Positions 23,058 through 31,917 of a stretch of 64,000 nt of DNA are shown one piece after another (the stretch's first letter is position 1; each line of letters begins with the position of its first letter). Origin of the DNA: CAUZIB01 sp963663925 (GTDB lineage: Bacteria > Acidobacteriota > Vicinamibacteria > Vicinamibacterales > UBA8438); assembly GCA_965237405.1 (NCBI GenBank), contig OZ250139.1:3596001-3660000 (forward strand). Direction: 5' to 3'. The notes under the pieces are model-generated. The model saw only the letters and a list, made by a program, of their open reading frames with translations, was not told where the DNA came from and did not search any database. A program made the translations under genes and the position numbers.

Positions 23058-23915
23058 ATGCCTAAAAAACGGCCAGCGCTTGGTCGAGGGCTGAGTGCTT
23101 TGATTCCCGAGGCTCCAGCATCACCATCAGCTGATCAGTCTCCGAGGGAAGTCGACTTGGATCTGCTGGAGCCCAATGAAGAGCAGCCACGGGGTGAAAT
23201 GGATGAAAGCCGGCTTGACGATCTGGCACGGTCAATCAAATCCAGTGGAATCATCCAGCCTATTCTGGTTCGGCCACTGCCTCAAGGCAGGTACGAGATC
23301 GTAGCGGGCGAACGTCGCTGGCGTGCGGCGCAGCGCGCAGGTCTCATGAGGGCCCCGGTTGTTGTCAGAAACGTTCCCACGGAAAAGCGTCTCGAGCTAG
23401 CGCTCGTCGAGAACATTCAGCGTGAAAACCTGAACCCGATCGAGGAAGCACGTGCCTACCGCCGCCTAGTCGCAGAGATCGGACTGACCCAAGAAGCCAT
23501 CTCCACGGCTGTCGGGAAAGACCGAGCAACGGTTGCCAACTACATGCGTTTGCTTAGCCTGCCCCGCGAGATTCAGGCGGAGGTCGCGTCAGGGACACTT
23601 AGTATGGGGCATGCGCGTGCTCTGGCGGCCTTAGGCGACGAGAGGCTTCAACGCCGGGTCGTGCAGGACATCCGGCTGCGGGACTTGTCGGTGAGGGAAA
23701 CTGAGGCGCTCGTCAGAACGGTCGTTACTCCGTCGCCACCGAAGGCGTCTTCGACGCCCACGGATGTCCATACCAGAGCGGGTGAAGAGAAGCTCCGTAA
23801 AGTGCTCGGAACGGGGGTCCGGATCGTGCGTCGCCGCCACGGCGGAACCATCGAGATTAGGTTTAGCTCTGAGGAAGAGCTCCAACGGTTGTACGAGCAA
23901 CTAACCGCGTCGTGA
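23058..23915 (+). CDS. parB: chromosome partitioning protein ParB
   Basis: 285-residue CTP-dependent clamp that loads at parS. The N-terminus carries the ParA-contacting GRGLSALIPE. The catalytic and DNA-binding core shows GERRWRAAQRAG, ENIQRENLNPIEEARAY and the HTH LTQEAISTAVGKDRATVANYMR. The C-terminal dimerisation region ends IEIRFSSEEELQRLYEQL. It forms an operon with parA. Confidence 0.95.
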   Translation: MPKKRPALGRGLSALIPEAPASPSADQSPREVDLDLLEPNEEQPRGEMDESRLDDLARSIKSSGIIQPILVRPLPQGRYEIVAGERRWRAAQRAGLMRAPVVVRNVPTEKRLELALVENIQRENLNPIEEARAYRRLVAEIGLTQEAISTAVGKDRATVANYMRLLSLPREIQAEVASGTLSMGHARALAALGDERLQRRVVQDIRLRDLSVRETEALVRTVVTPSPPKASSTPTDVHTRAGEEKLRKVLGTGVRIVRRRHGGTIEIRFSSEEELQRLYEQLTAS

Positions 23916-23934
23916 CCTGATTTGCGCTTGTTTC

Positions 23935-23964
23935 TTGCTCGCTTTTGGCTAGGAGTGGTATAAA
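23935..23964 (+). promoter_or_regulatory. possible promoter of the ATP synthase operon
   Basis: TTGCTC (23935-23940) and TATAAA (23959-23964) are 18 bp apart in the gap between parB and atpH. It would give a leader of roughly 65-70 nt. No terminator is seen after parB, so read-through is also possible. Confidence 0.4.
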
Positions 23965-24038
23965 TTCCTGTTTGGCCCGCGCCAGAAGATTCTGTTTACT
24001 GGCGGCCTCCTCAGCAGACAGACACGCCTTTGAGACCA

Positions 24039-24581
24039 ATGACGAATCGTGCAGTTGCGACGCGGTACGCACGGGCGTTGCTCGAAGTAAGCGAGCAGCA
24101 AGGCTCACCAGACGATATCGAACAAGAGCTGGCAGGCGTTGTTGATCTCATGGAAGGCCATCTATTGCTCCGCGAGACGCTCGTGAGCCCAACCGTTCCA
24201 CCTTCACGCAAGCGGGCCGTACTCAAGGAGTTGATCCCGAAGCTCGATGGCATATCCGTCGTCACGCGCCGCCTGCTAATGATGATGGCCGACCGGGACC
24301 GACTCGGGATCCTTGCCGAAGTCTTGCAGGTCTATCGTGCGCGCGTAAGAAAGCTAAAGGGTGTTGTGCGTGCGCGTGTGACGACGGTGACGCCGCTGCC
24401 GCCGGAACGAGTGCAAGCTATTGCCGCGACGCTAGCGAGCGTTACCGGCAAGCAGGTCGAGATCGAAGCGAGTACCGATGCGACGTTACTGGGTGGCATG
24501 GTGAACCAAATCGGCAGTACCGTCTATGACGGAAGCATTTCACAACATTTGCAGCGCCTGCGCCGACGGTTCCTGGCTTGA
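24039..24581 (+). CDS. atpH: F1 ATP synthase delta subunit
   Basis: 180-residue delta subunit (OSCP-type), which links the F1 head to the peripheral stalk. The N-terminus TNRAVATRYARALLEVSEQ and the C-terminal IEASTDATLLGGMVNQIGSTVYDGSI are diagnostic. I use the ATG at 24039; a TTG three codons upstream is possible. No atpB, atpE or atpF precedes it; the upstream gene is parB. Confidence 0.93.
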   Translation: MTNRAVATRYARALLEVSEQQGSPDDIEQELAGVVDLMEGHLLLRETLVSPTVPPSRKRAVLKELIPKLDGISVVTRRLLMMMADRDRLGILAEVLQVYRARVRKLKGVVRARVTTVTPLPPERVQAIAATLASVTGKQVEIEASTDATLLGGMVNQIGSTVYDGSISQHLQRLRRRFLA

Positions 24582-24621
24582 GCCTCACTAGAACAACGCA
24601 ATCGTTGGCGACCGACAAATC

Positions 24622-26151
24622 ATGAGCATCAAAGCAGACGAAATCTCGAAGATCATTAAAGACCAACTCGGTGACTACTCGTTAGAGGTCGACGTTGCGG
24701 AAGTTGGCACGGTTGTATCCGTTGGGGATGGCATCGCGCGCATCCATGGTATCGAGGGCGCGATGGCCACCGAAATGCTGGAGTTTCCACACGGCGTCTT
24801 CGGTATCGCGCTGAACCTGGAGGAATCGAGCGTTGGTGCGGTTCTCCTCGGTGGGAAAACAGCGATCAAGGAGGGTGACACCGTCAAGAGAACCGGGCGT
24901 ATTATCTCGGTTCCGGTCGGTGACGAGATGCTGGGGCGTGTCGTGAATGCGCTGGGCCAGCCCATTGACGGCAAGGGTCCGATCGCTGCGAGCCAGCAGG
25001 CATCGATCGAGAAGATCGCTCCCGGGGTTGTCGACCGAGAACCGGTCAAGGAGCCTCTGCAGACTGGCCTTAAGGCGATTGACGCTATGGTGCCGATCGG
25101 CCGTGGCCAGCGCGAGTTGATCATCGGCGACCGCCAAACCGGGAAGACAGCCGTGGCTGTTGACACGATCATCAACCAGAAGGGTCTGGATGTCGTGTGC
25201 ATCTATAACGCAATCGGTCAAAAGCAATCGACCATCGCGCAGGTTATCAAAACGCTGGAAGAAAACAGTGCGATGGAGTACACGATCGTTGTGGCCGCCG
25301 CGGCATCGGATCCTGCACCGCAGCTGTACATCAGCCCGTACTCGGCGTGCACGATAGGCGAGTATTTCCGTGACAGCGGTCGCCACGCACTCTGCGTTTA
25401 CGACGACTTGTCAAAGCACGCGCAGGCGTATCGGGAGATTTCGTTGCTGCTGCGTCGTCCGCCGGGCCGCGAGGCGTACCCTGGGGATGTCTTCTACCTG
25501 CACTCCCGGTTACTGGAGCGTGCGGCCAAGTTGAATACGAAGTTCGGTGGCGGATCGCTGACCGCGCTCCCAATCATTGAGACCCAGGCCGGTGACCTAT
25601 CCGCGTATATTCCGACTAACGTGATCTCAATTACTGACGGACAGATCTTTCTGGAGAGCGACCTTTTCCATCAAGGGATCCGGCCGGCAATCAACGTCGG
25701 CAACTCCGTTTCTCGCGTGGGCGGGTCGGCGCAAGTGCGAGCGATGAGGCAAGTGGCCGGGACGCTGCGGATCGACCTTGCGCAGTTCCGAGAGCTTGAA
25801 GCTTTTGCGCAGTTCGGCAGTGACCTCGACAAGGCGACGCAGAACCAACTCAACCGAGGTCGCCGGTTGGTCGAGATCCTCAAGCAGCCCCAGTACCAGC
25901 CGCTGTCTGTTGAGCGGCAGGTGCTGATTCTGTTCGCCGGTACCAACGGGCACCTCGATGATGTGCAGGAGTCCGACGTTGCGGCGTACGAGCAAGAACT
26001 GTACGAATTCTTCGAAGCCCGTCACGCCGAGATCATCCAGACTCTCACCGAACAGAAGAAGATGGACGAGGAGCTCAAGGCTAGGATTACGCAGGCAGTC
26101 AACGAGTTCACCACCCATTTCACAGAAGCTCGCAAGGGAGCTGCCCCGTAA
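24622..26151 (+). CDS. atpA: F1 ATP synthase alpha subunit
   Basis: 509-residue non-catalytic nucleotide-binding subunit of F1. The P-loop GDRQTGKT is at residues 169-176. The arginine-finger region reads VGNSVSRVGGSAQ. Length and domain order (N-terminal barrel, nucleotide-binding core, C-terminal helices) are standard. It lies 40 bp after atpH and 5 bp before atpG. Confidence 0.97.
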   Translation: MSIKADEISKIIKDQLGDYSLEVDVAEVGTVVSVGDGIARIHGIEGAMATEMLEFPHGVFGIALNLEESSVGAVLLGGKTAIKEGDTVKRTGRIISVPVGDEMLGRVVNALGQPIDGKGPIAASQQASIEKIAPGVVDREPVKEPLQTGLKAIDAMVPIGRGQRELIIGDRQTGKTAVAVDTIINQKGLDVVCIYNAIGQKQSTIAQVIKTLEENSAMEYTIVVAAAASDPAPQLYISPYSACTIGEYFRDSGRHALCVYDDLSKHAQAYREISLLLRRPPGREAYPGDVFYLHSRLLERAAKLNTKFGGGSLTALPIIETQAGDLSAYIPTNVISITDGQIFLESDLFHQGIRPAINVGNSVSRVGGSAQVRAMRQVAGTLRIDLAQFRELEAFAQFGSDLDKATQNQLNRGRRLVEILKQPQYQPLSVERQVLILFAGTNGHLDDVQESDVAAYEQELYEFFEARHAEIIQTLTEQKKMDEELKARITQAVNEFTTHFTEARKGAAP

Positions 26152-26156
26152 GCGTC

Positions 26157-27023
26157 ATGTCTTCGCTCATCGATCTGAGACGAAGGATCCGGGCCGTCAA
26201 GAACACGCAGAAAATTACGAAGGCGATGAAGACCGTTTCGGCGTCGAAGCTGCGGAGAGCGCAGGATCGGATTGTGGGCGCGCGGCCGTTCGCTCGCGAG
26301 ATGCTACGGGTGCTCAATAGTCTCGCGGCGCAGATCGATTCGACGTCACATCCGCTGCTTGCGTCGCCGAGCTCGGATTCGACAGGACCGTCATTGCTCG
26401 TCGTCGTGACGGCGGACAAGGGATTGTGTGGTGGCTTCAACTCGGCGCTACTGCGGAGAGCAAGCGCGTATATTCAGGAGGCCAACGACCAGGTCGTGTT
26501 GGCGCTCATTGGTCGGAAGGGCCGCGACTTCTTCCGACGGCACAGCTTTGCGGTGCGGTACGAGGACGTCAACATTTTCAACAACCTGAAGTACATCCAT
26601 GCGCAGGGCGTGGCGGAGGTTGCGGTTCAGCAGTTCATGGAAGGTACCGTGTCTAGCGTGGATCTCCTCTACAACGAGTTCAAGAGCGTCATACAGCAGA
26701 ATGTTGTCGTCGATCAGCTCCTGCCGATTCCGCGGATTGCACCGACCGAAGCGGACGTAGAAATGCTGGCGGAGTATCTGTTTGAGCCGAATCCCGATCA
26801 GATCTTCGAAACGTTGCTACCGCGCCACGTTGAGATCCAGATCTTTCGCGCGTTACTAGAGTCAGCGGCTGCCGAGCATGCCGCACGGATGACCGCAATG
26901 GACTCCGCGACACGCAACGCAGGTGAGATGATCGAGGCGCTCACACTGCATATGAACAAGGTGCGGCAGGCGACCATCACCCGCGAGTTGATCGAGGTGG
27001 TCTCGGGAGCGCAGGCGCTTTAG
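26157..27023 (+). CDS. atpG: F1 ATP synthase gamma subunit
   Basis: 288-residue central stalk subunit that rotates inside the alpha/beta hexamer. The N-terminal helix LIDLRRRIRAVKNTQKITKAM and the C-terminal helix ATRNAGEMIEALTLHMNKVRQ form the coiled coil, with the conserved TADKGLCGGFNS in the middle. It ends with UAG. Confidence 0.96.
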   Translation: MSSLIDLRRRIRAVKNTQKITKAMKTVSASKLRRAQDRIVGARPFAREMLRVLNSLAAQIDSTSHPLLASPSSDSTGPSLLVVVTADKGLCGGFNSALLRRASAYIQEANDQVVLALIGRKGRDFFRRHSFAVRYEDVNIFNNLKYIHAQGVAEVAVQQFMEGTVSSVDLLYNEFKSVIQQNVVVDQLLPIPRIAPTEADVEMLAEYLFEPNPDQIFETLLPRHVEIQIFRALLESAAAEHAARMTAMDSATRNAGEMIEALTLHMNKVRQATITRELIEVVSGAQAL

Positions 27024-27031
27024 GAACGAAA

Positions 27032-27062
27032 GGAGGATTCCCGTCTCCGGGAGCAAGGCAAA
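27032..27062 (+). promoter_or_regulatory. atpD Shine-Dalgarno separated from the ATG by a hairpin
   Basis: GGAGG (27032-27036, within AAAGGAGG) lies 25 nt before the atpD ATG, too far to act directly. Between them TCCCG-TCTC-CGGGA (27039-27052) can form a hairpin, which would shorten the effective spacing to about 11 nt. A weaker AAGG lies 3 nt from the ATG. Confidence 0.4.
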
Positions 27063-28507
27063 TGTCAGAGAAAGATGCCAAAGTCGGCAAGATCATCCAG
27101 GTCATTGGACCCGTCGTCGACGTCGAGTTCGAGAGTGGGCATTTACCGTCCATCTATAACGCCCTTCGAATCACTGGTGGCGGGCAGTCTGAGCTTGATG
27201 TGATCGCAGAAGTTGAGCAACACCTCGGAGAGAGTCGCGTCCGTGCCGTGGCTATGACTGCCACCGACGGGATGCAACGCGGCATGCCTGCCCTCGACAC
27301 CGGCGGCCCCATTTCGGTTCCAGTGGGCCCGAACACACTTGGCCGTGTGCTCAATGTTCTCGGTGACCCTGTTGATTTTCCCGATCGTCCAGTCAACTGT
27401 TCGGAGCGGTGGCCGATTCACAGGCCAGCGCCGTCCCTCGAAGACCAGTCGACGGAGCTCGAGATGTTCGAGACTGGAATTAAGGTAATTGATCTGCTCG
27501 AGCCGTATTTGCGTGGAGGCAAGATCGGCCTTTTTGGCGGCGCTGGCGTCGGCAAGACCGTCATCATCCAGGAACTGATCCACAATATCGCACTCAAGCA
27601 CGGGGGTGTGTCAGTGTTTGGCGGCGTTGGCGAGCGGACGCGTGAAGGCAACGACTTATGGCTCGAGATGCAGGCGAGCGGTGTTATCAATATCGAGGAA
27701 CCCGAGAAGTCTCGTGCGGCGCTGGTCTATGGGCAGATGACCGAGCCGCCCGGTGCGCGACTGCGTGTGGCACTGAGCGCGTTGACGGTCGCCGAGTATT
27801 TTCGAGACGCCGAGAAGAAGGACGTCTTGCTTTTTATTGATAATATTTTCCGGTTCACCCAGGCAGGATCCGAAGTGTCGGCGTTGCTGGGGCGGATGCC
27901 GTCGGCTGTCGGGTACCAACCGACGCTGATGAGTGAGATGGGCGAACTGCAGGAGCGGATCACGTCGACCAAGAATGGGTCGATCACCTCCGTGCAGGCG
28001 ATCTACGTGCCGGCGGACGATTACACCGATCCCGCGCCGGCAACCACATTTGCCCATCTTGATGCCACCACCGAACTCTCTCGTACGATTGCTGCCCAGG
28101 GACTCTATCCGGCGGTCGACCCGTTGGCGTCAACCTCCCGTATTCTAGATCCGCGGATCATCGGCGAGGAGCATTACGCTGTGGCCCGTGACGTCAAAGA
28201 GGTGCTCCAGCGATACAAGGACCTTCAGGACATTATCGCCATTCTCGGGATCGATGAGCTTTCCGAGGATGACAAACTTGCCGTGACGCGGGCTCGAAAG
28301 ATACAGCGCTTCCTGTCGCAGCCGTTCTACGTAGCTGAGCAGTTCACCGGCTTCCCAGGTAAATATGTGGCGATCGCTAACACGGTCCGTGGCTTTCGGG
28401 AAATCGTCGATGGCAAACACGACGAGGTTCCGGAACAGGCCTTTTTGATGGTAGGGGCAATCGAGGAAGCGCTTGAGAACGCGGACAAGATGAAATCGAT
28501 GGCATAG
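27062..28507 (+). CDS. atpD: F1 ATP synthase beta subunit
   Basis: 481-residue catalytic subunit of F1. The P-loop GGAGVGKT is at residues 159-166, the catalytic GVGERTREGNDLW follows, and the DELSEDD loop that contacts epsilon is present near residue 397. It is the most conserved member of the operon and ends with UAG 18 bp before atpC. Confidence 0.98.
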   Translation: MSEKDAKVGKIIQVIGPVVDVEFESGHLPSIYNALRITGGGQSELDVIAEVEQHLGESRVRAVAMTATDGMQRGMPALDTGGPISVPVGPNTLGRVLNVLGDPVDFPDRPVNCSERWPIHRPAPSLEDQSTELEMFETGIKVIDLLEPYLRGGKIGLFGGAGVGKTVIIQELIHNIALKHGGVSVFGGVGERTREGNDLWLEMQASGVINIEEPEKSRAALVYGQMTEPPGARLRVALSALTVAEYFRDAEKKDVLLFIDNIFRFTQAGSEVSALLGRMPSAVGYQPTLMSEMGELQERITSTKNGSITSVQAIYVPADDYTDPAPATTFAHLDATTELSRTIAAQGLYPAVDPLASTSRILDPRIIGEEHYAVARDVKEVLQRYKDLQDIIAILGIDELSEDDKLAVTRARKIQRFLSQPFYVAEQFTGFPGKYVAIANTVRGFREIVDGKHDEVPEQAFLMVGAIEEALENADKMKSMA

Positions 28508-28525
28508 CCGAAACCGGATTGATGA

Positions 28526-28951
28526 ATGGTAATTCCGTCCCATTTGACGCTTGAGTTCGTAACGCCCGATCGGGCCGTTGTGCGAGAGGCGGTCGACGAG
28601 GTTCAGGTGCCGGGTTCCCAGGGCTACCTCGGAGTGCTTCCGGGGCACACGCCGCTGCTGACGGCTCTCCAGGTTGGCGAGATGTGGTTTCGGCAGGGGG
28701 ACAGGAAGTCGTATAGCGCGGTAGCATTCGGCTTTGCCGAGATTCTCCCAGCCCGGGTGACTATCCTTGCCCAAGTGGCCGAGCGGGCCGATGAAGTCGA
28801 TGTCGAGAGAGCCAGGGAGGCCGAACGACGAGCGCGCGATCGCCTTGCGAGGAGTGCCGTCGATATCGACTTCGAGCGCGCTCGTATCGCATTGATGAAG
28901 TCGATAATCCGGCTGCAAGTCGCAGCGCGAGTTCAAACCCGGGCGCTTTGA
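28526..28951 (+). CDS. atpC: F1 ATP synthase epsilon subunit
   Basis: 141-residue subunit that couples gamma to the ring and can inhibit ATP hydrolysis. It has the N-terminal beta-sandwich (LEFVTPDRAVVREAVDEVQVPGSQGYLGVLPGHTPLL, residues 8-44) and a C-terminal helical hairpin rich in Arg/Glu. It closes the atp operon; the membrane Fo genes are not in this window. Confidence 0.95.
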   Translation: MVIPSHLTLEFVTPDRAVVREAVDEVQVPGSQGYLGVLPGHTPLLTALQVGEMWFRQGDRKSYSAVAFGFAEILPARVTILAQVAERADEVDVERAREAERRARDRLARSAVDIDFERARIALMKSIIRLQVAARVQTRAL

Positions 28952-28992
28952 GCGTCATGCGGCGCGGCGCCTAACACCGTCCGTGAGCGCCA

Positions 28993-29772
28993 ATGCAGAT
29001 CAACTGGGCCGTGGCCAGCGACCGCGGGCGACGTCGTTCAAAGAATGAAGACAGTTATTGTGTTCGTTCGGAGCTAGGTTTGTTCGTTGTGGCCGATGGC
29101 ATGGGTGGGCACGCCGGCGGTGAAGTTGCCTCGGTTGTAGCTGTCGATAAGATCGAGAGCGTTGTTCAGTCCACGAGCAGCCTGGGGCCGCAAGACACGT
29201 GGCCGGTGCCGTTCGATCCCAAGTTTGGGGTCGACGGAAACCGTCTGCGGATGGGGTTCGACCTGGCAAATCGTCAAATTGCTCAGCGAGTCAGCAAAGA
29301 CGACACGCTCCGAGGCATGGCCACGACGGCCGTTGCGGTACTGCTGAGCGGTGAGACAGCCGCGCTGGCGCACGTGGGCGACAGCCGAGCGTATCTGCAT
29401 CAGGCTAACCAGCTGAAGCGTCTGACCGCCGACCATTCGTGGGTTGAAGAGCAGGTGCGAGCTGGGACGTTAACGGAGGAAGCCGCGTTCGAGCACCCGT
29501 GGCGCAACATCGTGACCCGGGCATTGTCTGGCGCCCCCGGTCTCGACGTCGAGGTCACCAAGCTTCCTCTTGCAATTGGGGATTGGCTGCTGCTCTGTTC
29601 CGATGGGCTTTCCTCGGTCGTCTCCGACATCGAAATCAGCAGGACGATGGCCGAGGCGCGGTTGACCAACCTACAGGCGGGTTGCGATGGGTTGGTTGAA
29701 CAGGCGAATGCCGTAGGGGGTCCGGATAATGTGACCGCGCTGCTCATAGGCGTGGTTTCTGGCAGCGAGTAG
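28993..29772 (+). CDS. PP2C-type serine/threonine phosphatase
   Basis: 259-residue metal-dependent phosphatase of the PrpC/Stp1 group. Motifs include RSKNEDSY, VADGMGGHAGGEVAS, LAHVGDSRAYL, LLCSDGLSSVV and GGPDNVTALLI, supplying the metal-binding aspartates. It is soluble, without extra domains. It follows atpC by 41 bp and its UAG directly abuts the ATG of the Wzm-like gene, so it may be co-expressed with polysaccharide export. No partner Ser/Thr kinase is seen in the window. Confidence 0.93.
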   Translation: MQINWAVASDRGRRRSKNEDSYCVRSELGLFVVADGMGGHAGGEVASVVAVDKIESVVQSTSSLGPQDTWPVPFDPKFGVDGNRLRMGFDLANRQIAQRVSKDDTLRGMATTAVAVLLSGETAALAHVGDSRAYLHQANQLKRLTADHSWVEEQVRAGTLTEEAAFEHPWRNIVTRALSGAPGLDVEVTKLPLAIGDWLLLCSDGLSSVVSDIEISRTMAEARLTNLQAGCDGLVEQANAVGGPDNVTALLIGVVSGSE

Positions 29773-30564
29773 ATGCTGGAGAATCTGCGCAGACTGCTCC
29801 GATATCGTGGCCTTGTCCAGACGCTGGTCAGCCGCGAACTTAAAGCTCGGTACCGCGGGTCGGTCCTAGGGTACTTCTGGTCGTTAGTCAATCCCCTGCT
29901 GCTGCTGCTGATCTACACCTTCGTGTTCTCGGTTGTACTTCCTGGCTTTCGGGGCGACTTGGAGCCGTATGCGTTGTTTCTCTTTTGCGGTCTGCTTCCT
30001 TGGACGTGGTTTTCTTCCGCGCTGCTCGAGTCGTCCAATGCGCTGATCGTAAATGGCAATCTAATTAAGAAGGTCTTGTTTCCAGCCGAGATCCTGCCGA
30101 TCGTTTCGGTCTTGGCGAATCTCTTCCACTTCATGTTCGCGCTACCGATTTTGGCCTTGTTCTTGGTTTTCTACGCTCGGCCTCTCGGGTGGCTCGACCT
30201 GATCTGGTTCCCGTTTCTCCTACTGGTGCAGCTGGTGCTCACGCTTGGGTTGGCTCTTGCGCTGTCTGCGCTGACTGTCCACTTTCGAGACCTGAAGGAC
30301 TTGCTTAGCAACTTGCTGACCCTGTGGTTCTTCGCGACGCCGATCCTGTACCCCATGAGTATGCTGCCCCCGCTTGGTAAGTTCTTCATGGACTTCAACC
30401 CGTTTGCCCATCTTGCCATCTCCTATCAGGAACTCCTCTTCTACGATGGCCCGTTTGGACACTGGAAGTGGCTGCTTGCCGTGGCCGTCGGTTCGGTTGT
30501 TTTGTTCATTGTCGGATATGCGCTGTTCGACCGTCTACGTGACTCCTTTGCGGAGGAAGTATGA
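29773..30564 (+). CDS. ABC-2 polysaccharide exporter permease (Wzm-like)
   Basis: 263-residue inner-membrane protein with six predicted helices and the ABC-2 signature (LKARYRGSVLGYFWSLVNPLLLLLIYTFVF, about residues 21-50; NGNLIKKVLFPAEILPI). Such permeases move undecaprenyl-linked O-antigen, capsule or teichoic-acid-like polymers across the inner membrane. Its end overlaps the ATPase gene start by 4 nt, confirming the pair. Confidence 0.92.
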   Translation: MLENLRRLLRYRGLVQTLVSRELKARYRGSVLGYFWSLVNPLLLLLIYTFVFSVVLPGFRGDLEPYALFLFCGLLPWTWFSSALLESSNALIVNGNLIKKVLFPAEILPIVSVLANLFHFMFALPILALFLVFYARPLGWLDLIWFPFLLLVQLVLTLGLALALSALTVHFRDLKDLLSNLLTLWFFATPILYPMSMLPPLGKFFMDFNPFAHLAISYQELLFYDGPFGHWKWLLAVAVGSVVLFIVGYALFDRLRDSFAEEV

Positions 30565-31895
30565 AGCCGGCAATTGACCTCGACGCGGTCACGAAGCGTT
30601 ACCGCCGGTTTGCACATCGTCGGCAGTTTGCCACCCTGAAGAGCGCGCTCATTAACCAGAGCTTGGTTGCTGACCTCAGTCCCGAGGAGACATTCACTGC
30701 GGTCGATGATCTCTCACTGACAATCGCGGAAGGTTCAGCATTTGGGATCATCGGACGGAACGGGTCGGGCAAGAGCACACTACTCAAGCTCGTGGCCGGC
30801 ATCACGAAGCCGACCAGTGGCCGGGTCTCGGTCCACGGTCGAATTTCTGCTCTCATCGAACTGGCGGCGGGCTTCCACCCGGAGATCACCGGCCGCGAGA
30901 ACGTGTTCATCAACGGTGTCATACTGGGGTTGACCAAGCGTGAGATCACCAAGCGCTTCGATGAGATTGTCGAGTTCGCCGAACTTGAAGAGTTCATTGA
31001 CGCGCCGGTCAAGAACTACTCGTCGGGCATGTACATGCGGCTCGGGTTTGCTGTCGCCGTACACGTCGACCCAGACATCCTGATCGTGGATGAAGTGTTG
31101 GCGGTTGGCGATGAGGGCTTTAGCTTGAAGTGCCTAGACAAGTTCTCCGAGTTCAAGCGCCGTGGTAAGACAATCTTGCTGGTTACCCACGGGCTCGGGA
31201 CTGTTCAGCAATTCTGCGACGAAGTCGTGTGGCTCGACGAGGGTCGCATCGCTGGGTGTGGAGACCCGCGGCGGGTCGTTCACTCGTATTTAAACGCAGT
31301 GGCCGTGGGAGAGGAGCGTTTCCTTTCTACCGTGGACCAGCGCAAGATCGAAGCGACGTCGTCTGAGAGTCCAGCGGCCGAGTCTGACGACAGCGAGCTG
31401 ACGGATGAAGAGCCACCCGCTGATATGTTCCGTGCCAGCGAGGGACGATGGGGATCCGGAGAAGCAACCATTACGGCGGTGACGCTTGAAGGCGCCGGAG
31501 GGCCGGCGCACGTGTATCGGACGGGCGAGCGGGTCATCGTGCGGATGCGGGTGACAGTTGCGGAACCGCTCAGTGACTTCGTGTTCGGTGTCAGCATCTT
31601 CAATGCGGAGGGCGTGTGCTGCTATGGGACGAACACGGACATCGCAGAGTTCAGACCGGACACCATGCTAGGTGAGGGCGAGGTTGTCTTTGAGATCGAA
31701 AACCTGGACTTGGTAGAAGGCACCTACAAACTCGACGTCGCCGTCCACACGCGCAAGGGTCGCCCGTACGACTACCATCGACTGCTTTACACGTTCCGCG
31801 TGAAGTCTGATACCAGCGACGTCGGAATCTACCGGCCCCGTCACCGATGGACGTTCACGCCGAACATTCAGTTCTTGAATTCCCAAGACGGGTAG
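30561..31895 (+). CDS. ABC polysaccharide exporter ATPase with C-terminal Wzt domain
   Basis: 444-residue ATPase subunit. Walker A GRNGSGKST is near residue 65, the signature is YSSGMYMRLG near 152, and Walker B ILIVDEVLAVGDEGF near 172. Residues about 290-435 form an extra beta-sandwich like the carbohydrate-binding domain of Wzt (VYRTGERVIVRMRVTV ... EGTYKLDVAVHT). In Wzt this domain recognises the modified end of the polymer. An acidic linker (about residues 265-290) joins the two. Confidence 0.92.
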   Translation: MKPAIDLDAVTKRYRRFAHRRQFATLKSALINQSLVADLSPEETFTAVDDLSLTIAEGSAFGIIGRNGSGKSTLLKLVAGITKPTSGRVSVHGRISALIELAAGFHPEITGRENVFINGVILGLTKREITKRFDEIVEFAELEEFIDAPVKNYSSGMYMRLGFAVAVHVDPDILIVDEVLAVGDEGFSLKCLDKFSEFKRRGKTILLVTHGLGTVQQFCDEVVWLDEGRIAGCGDPRRVVHSYLNAVAVGEERFLSTVDQRKIEATSSESPAAESDDSELTDEEPPADMFRASEGRWGSGEATITAVTLEGAGGPAHVYRTGERVIVRMRVTVAEPLSDFVFGVSIFNAEGVCCYGTNTDIAEFRPDTMLGEGEVVFEIENLDLVEGTYKLDVAVHTRKGRPYDYHRLLYTFRVKSDTSDVGIYRPRHRWTFTPNIQFLNSQDG

Positions 31896-31917
31896 TCACC
31901 AGCCAGGAGTTCTGCCG

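Noticed and set aside
23863..24108. Minus-strand frame across the parB-atpH gap
   Set aside because: It overlaps both parB and atpH antisense and has no ribosome binding site; the gap more likely holds a promoter.
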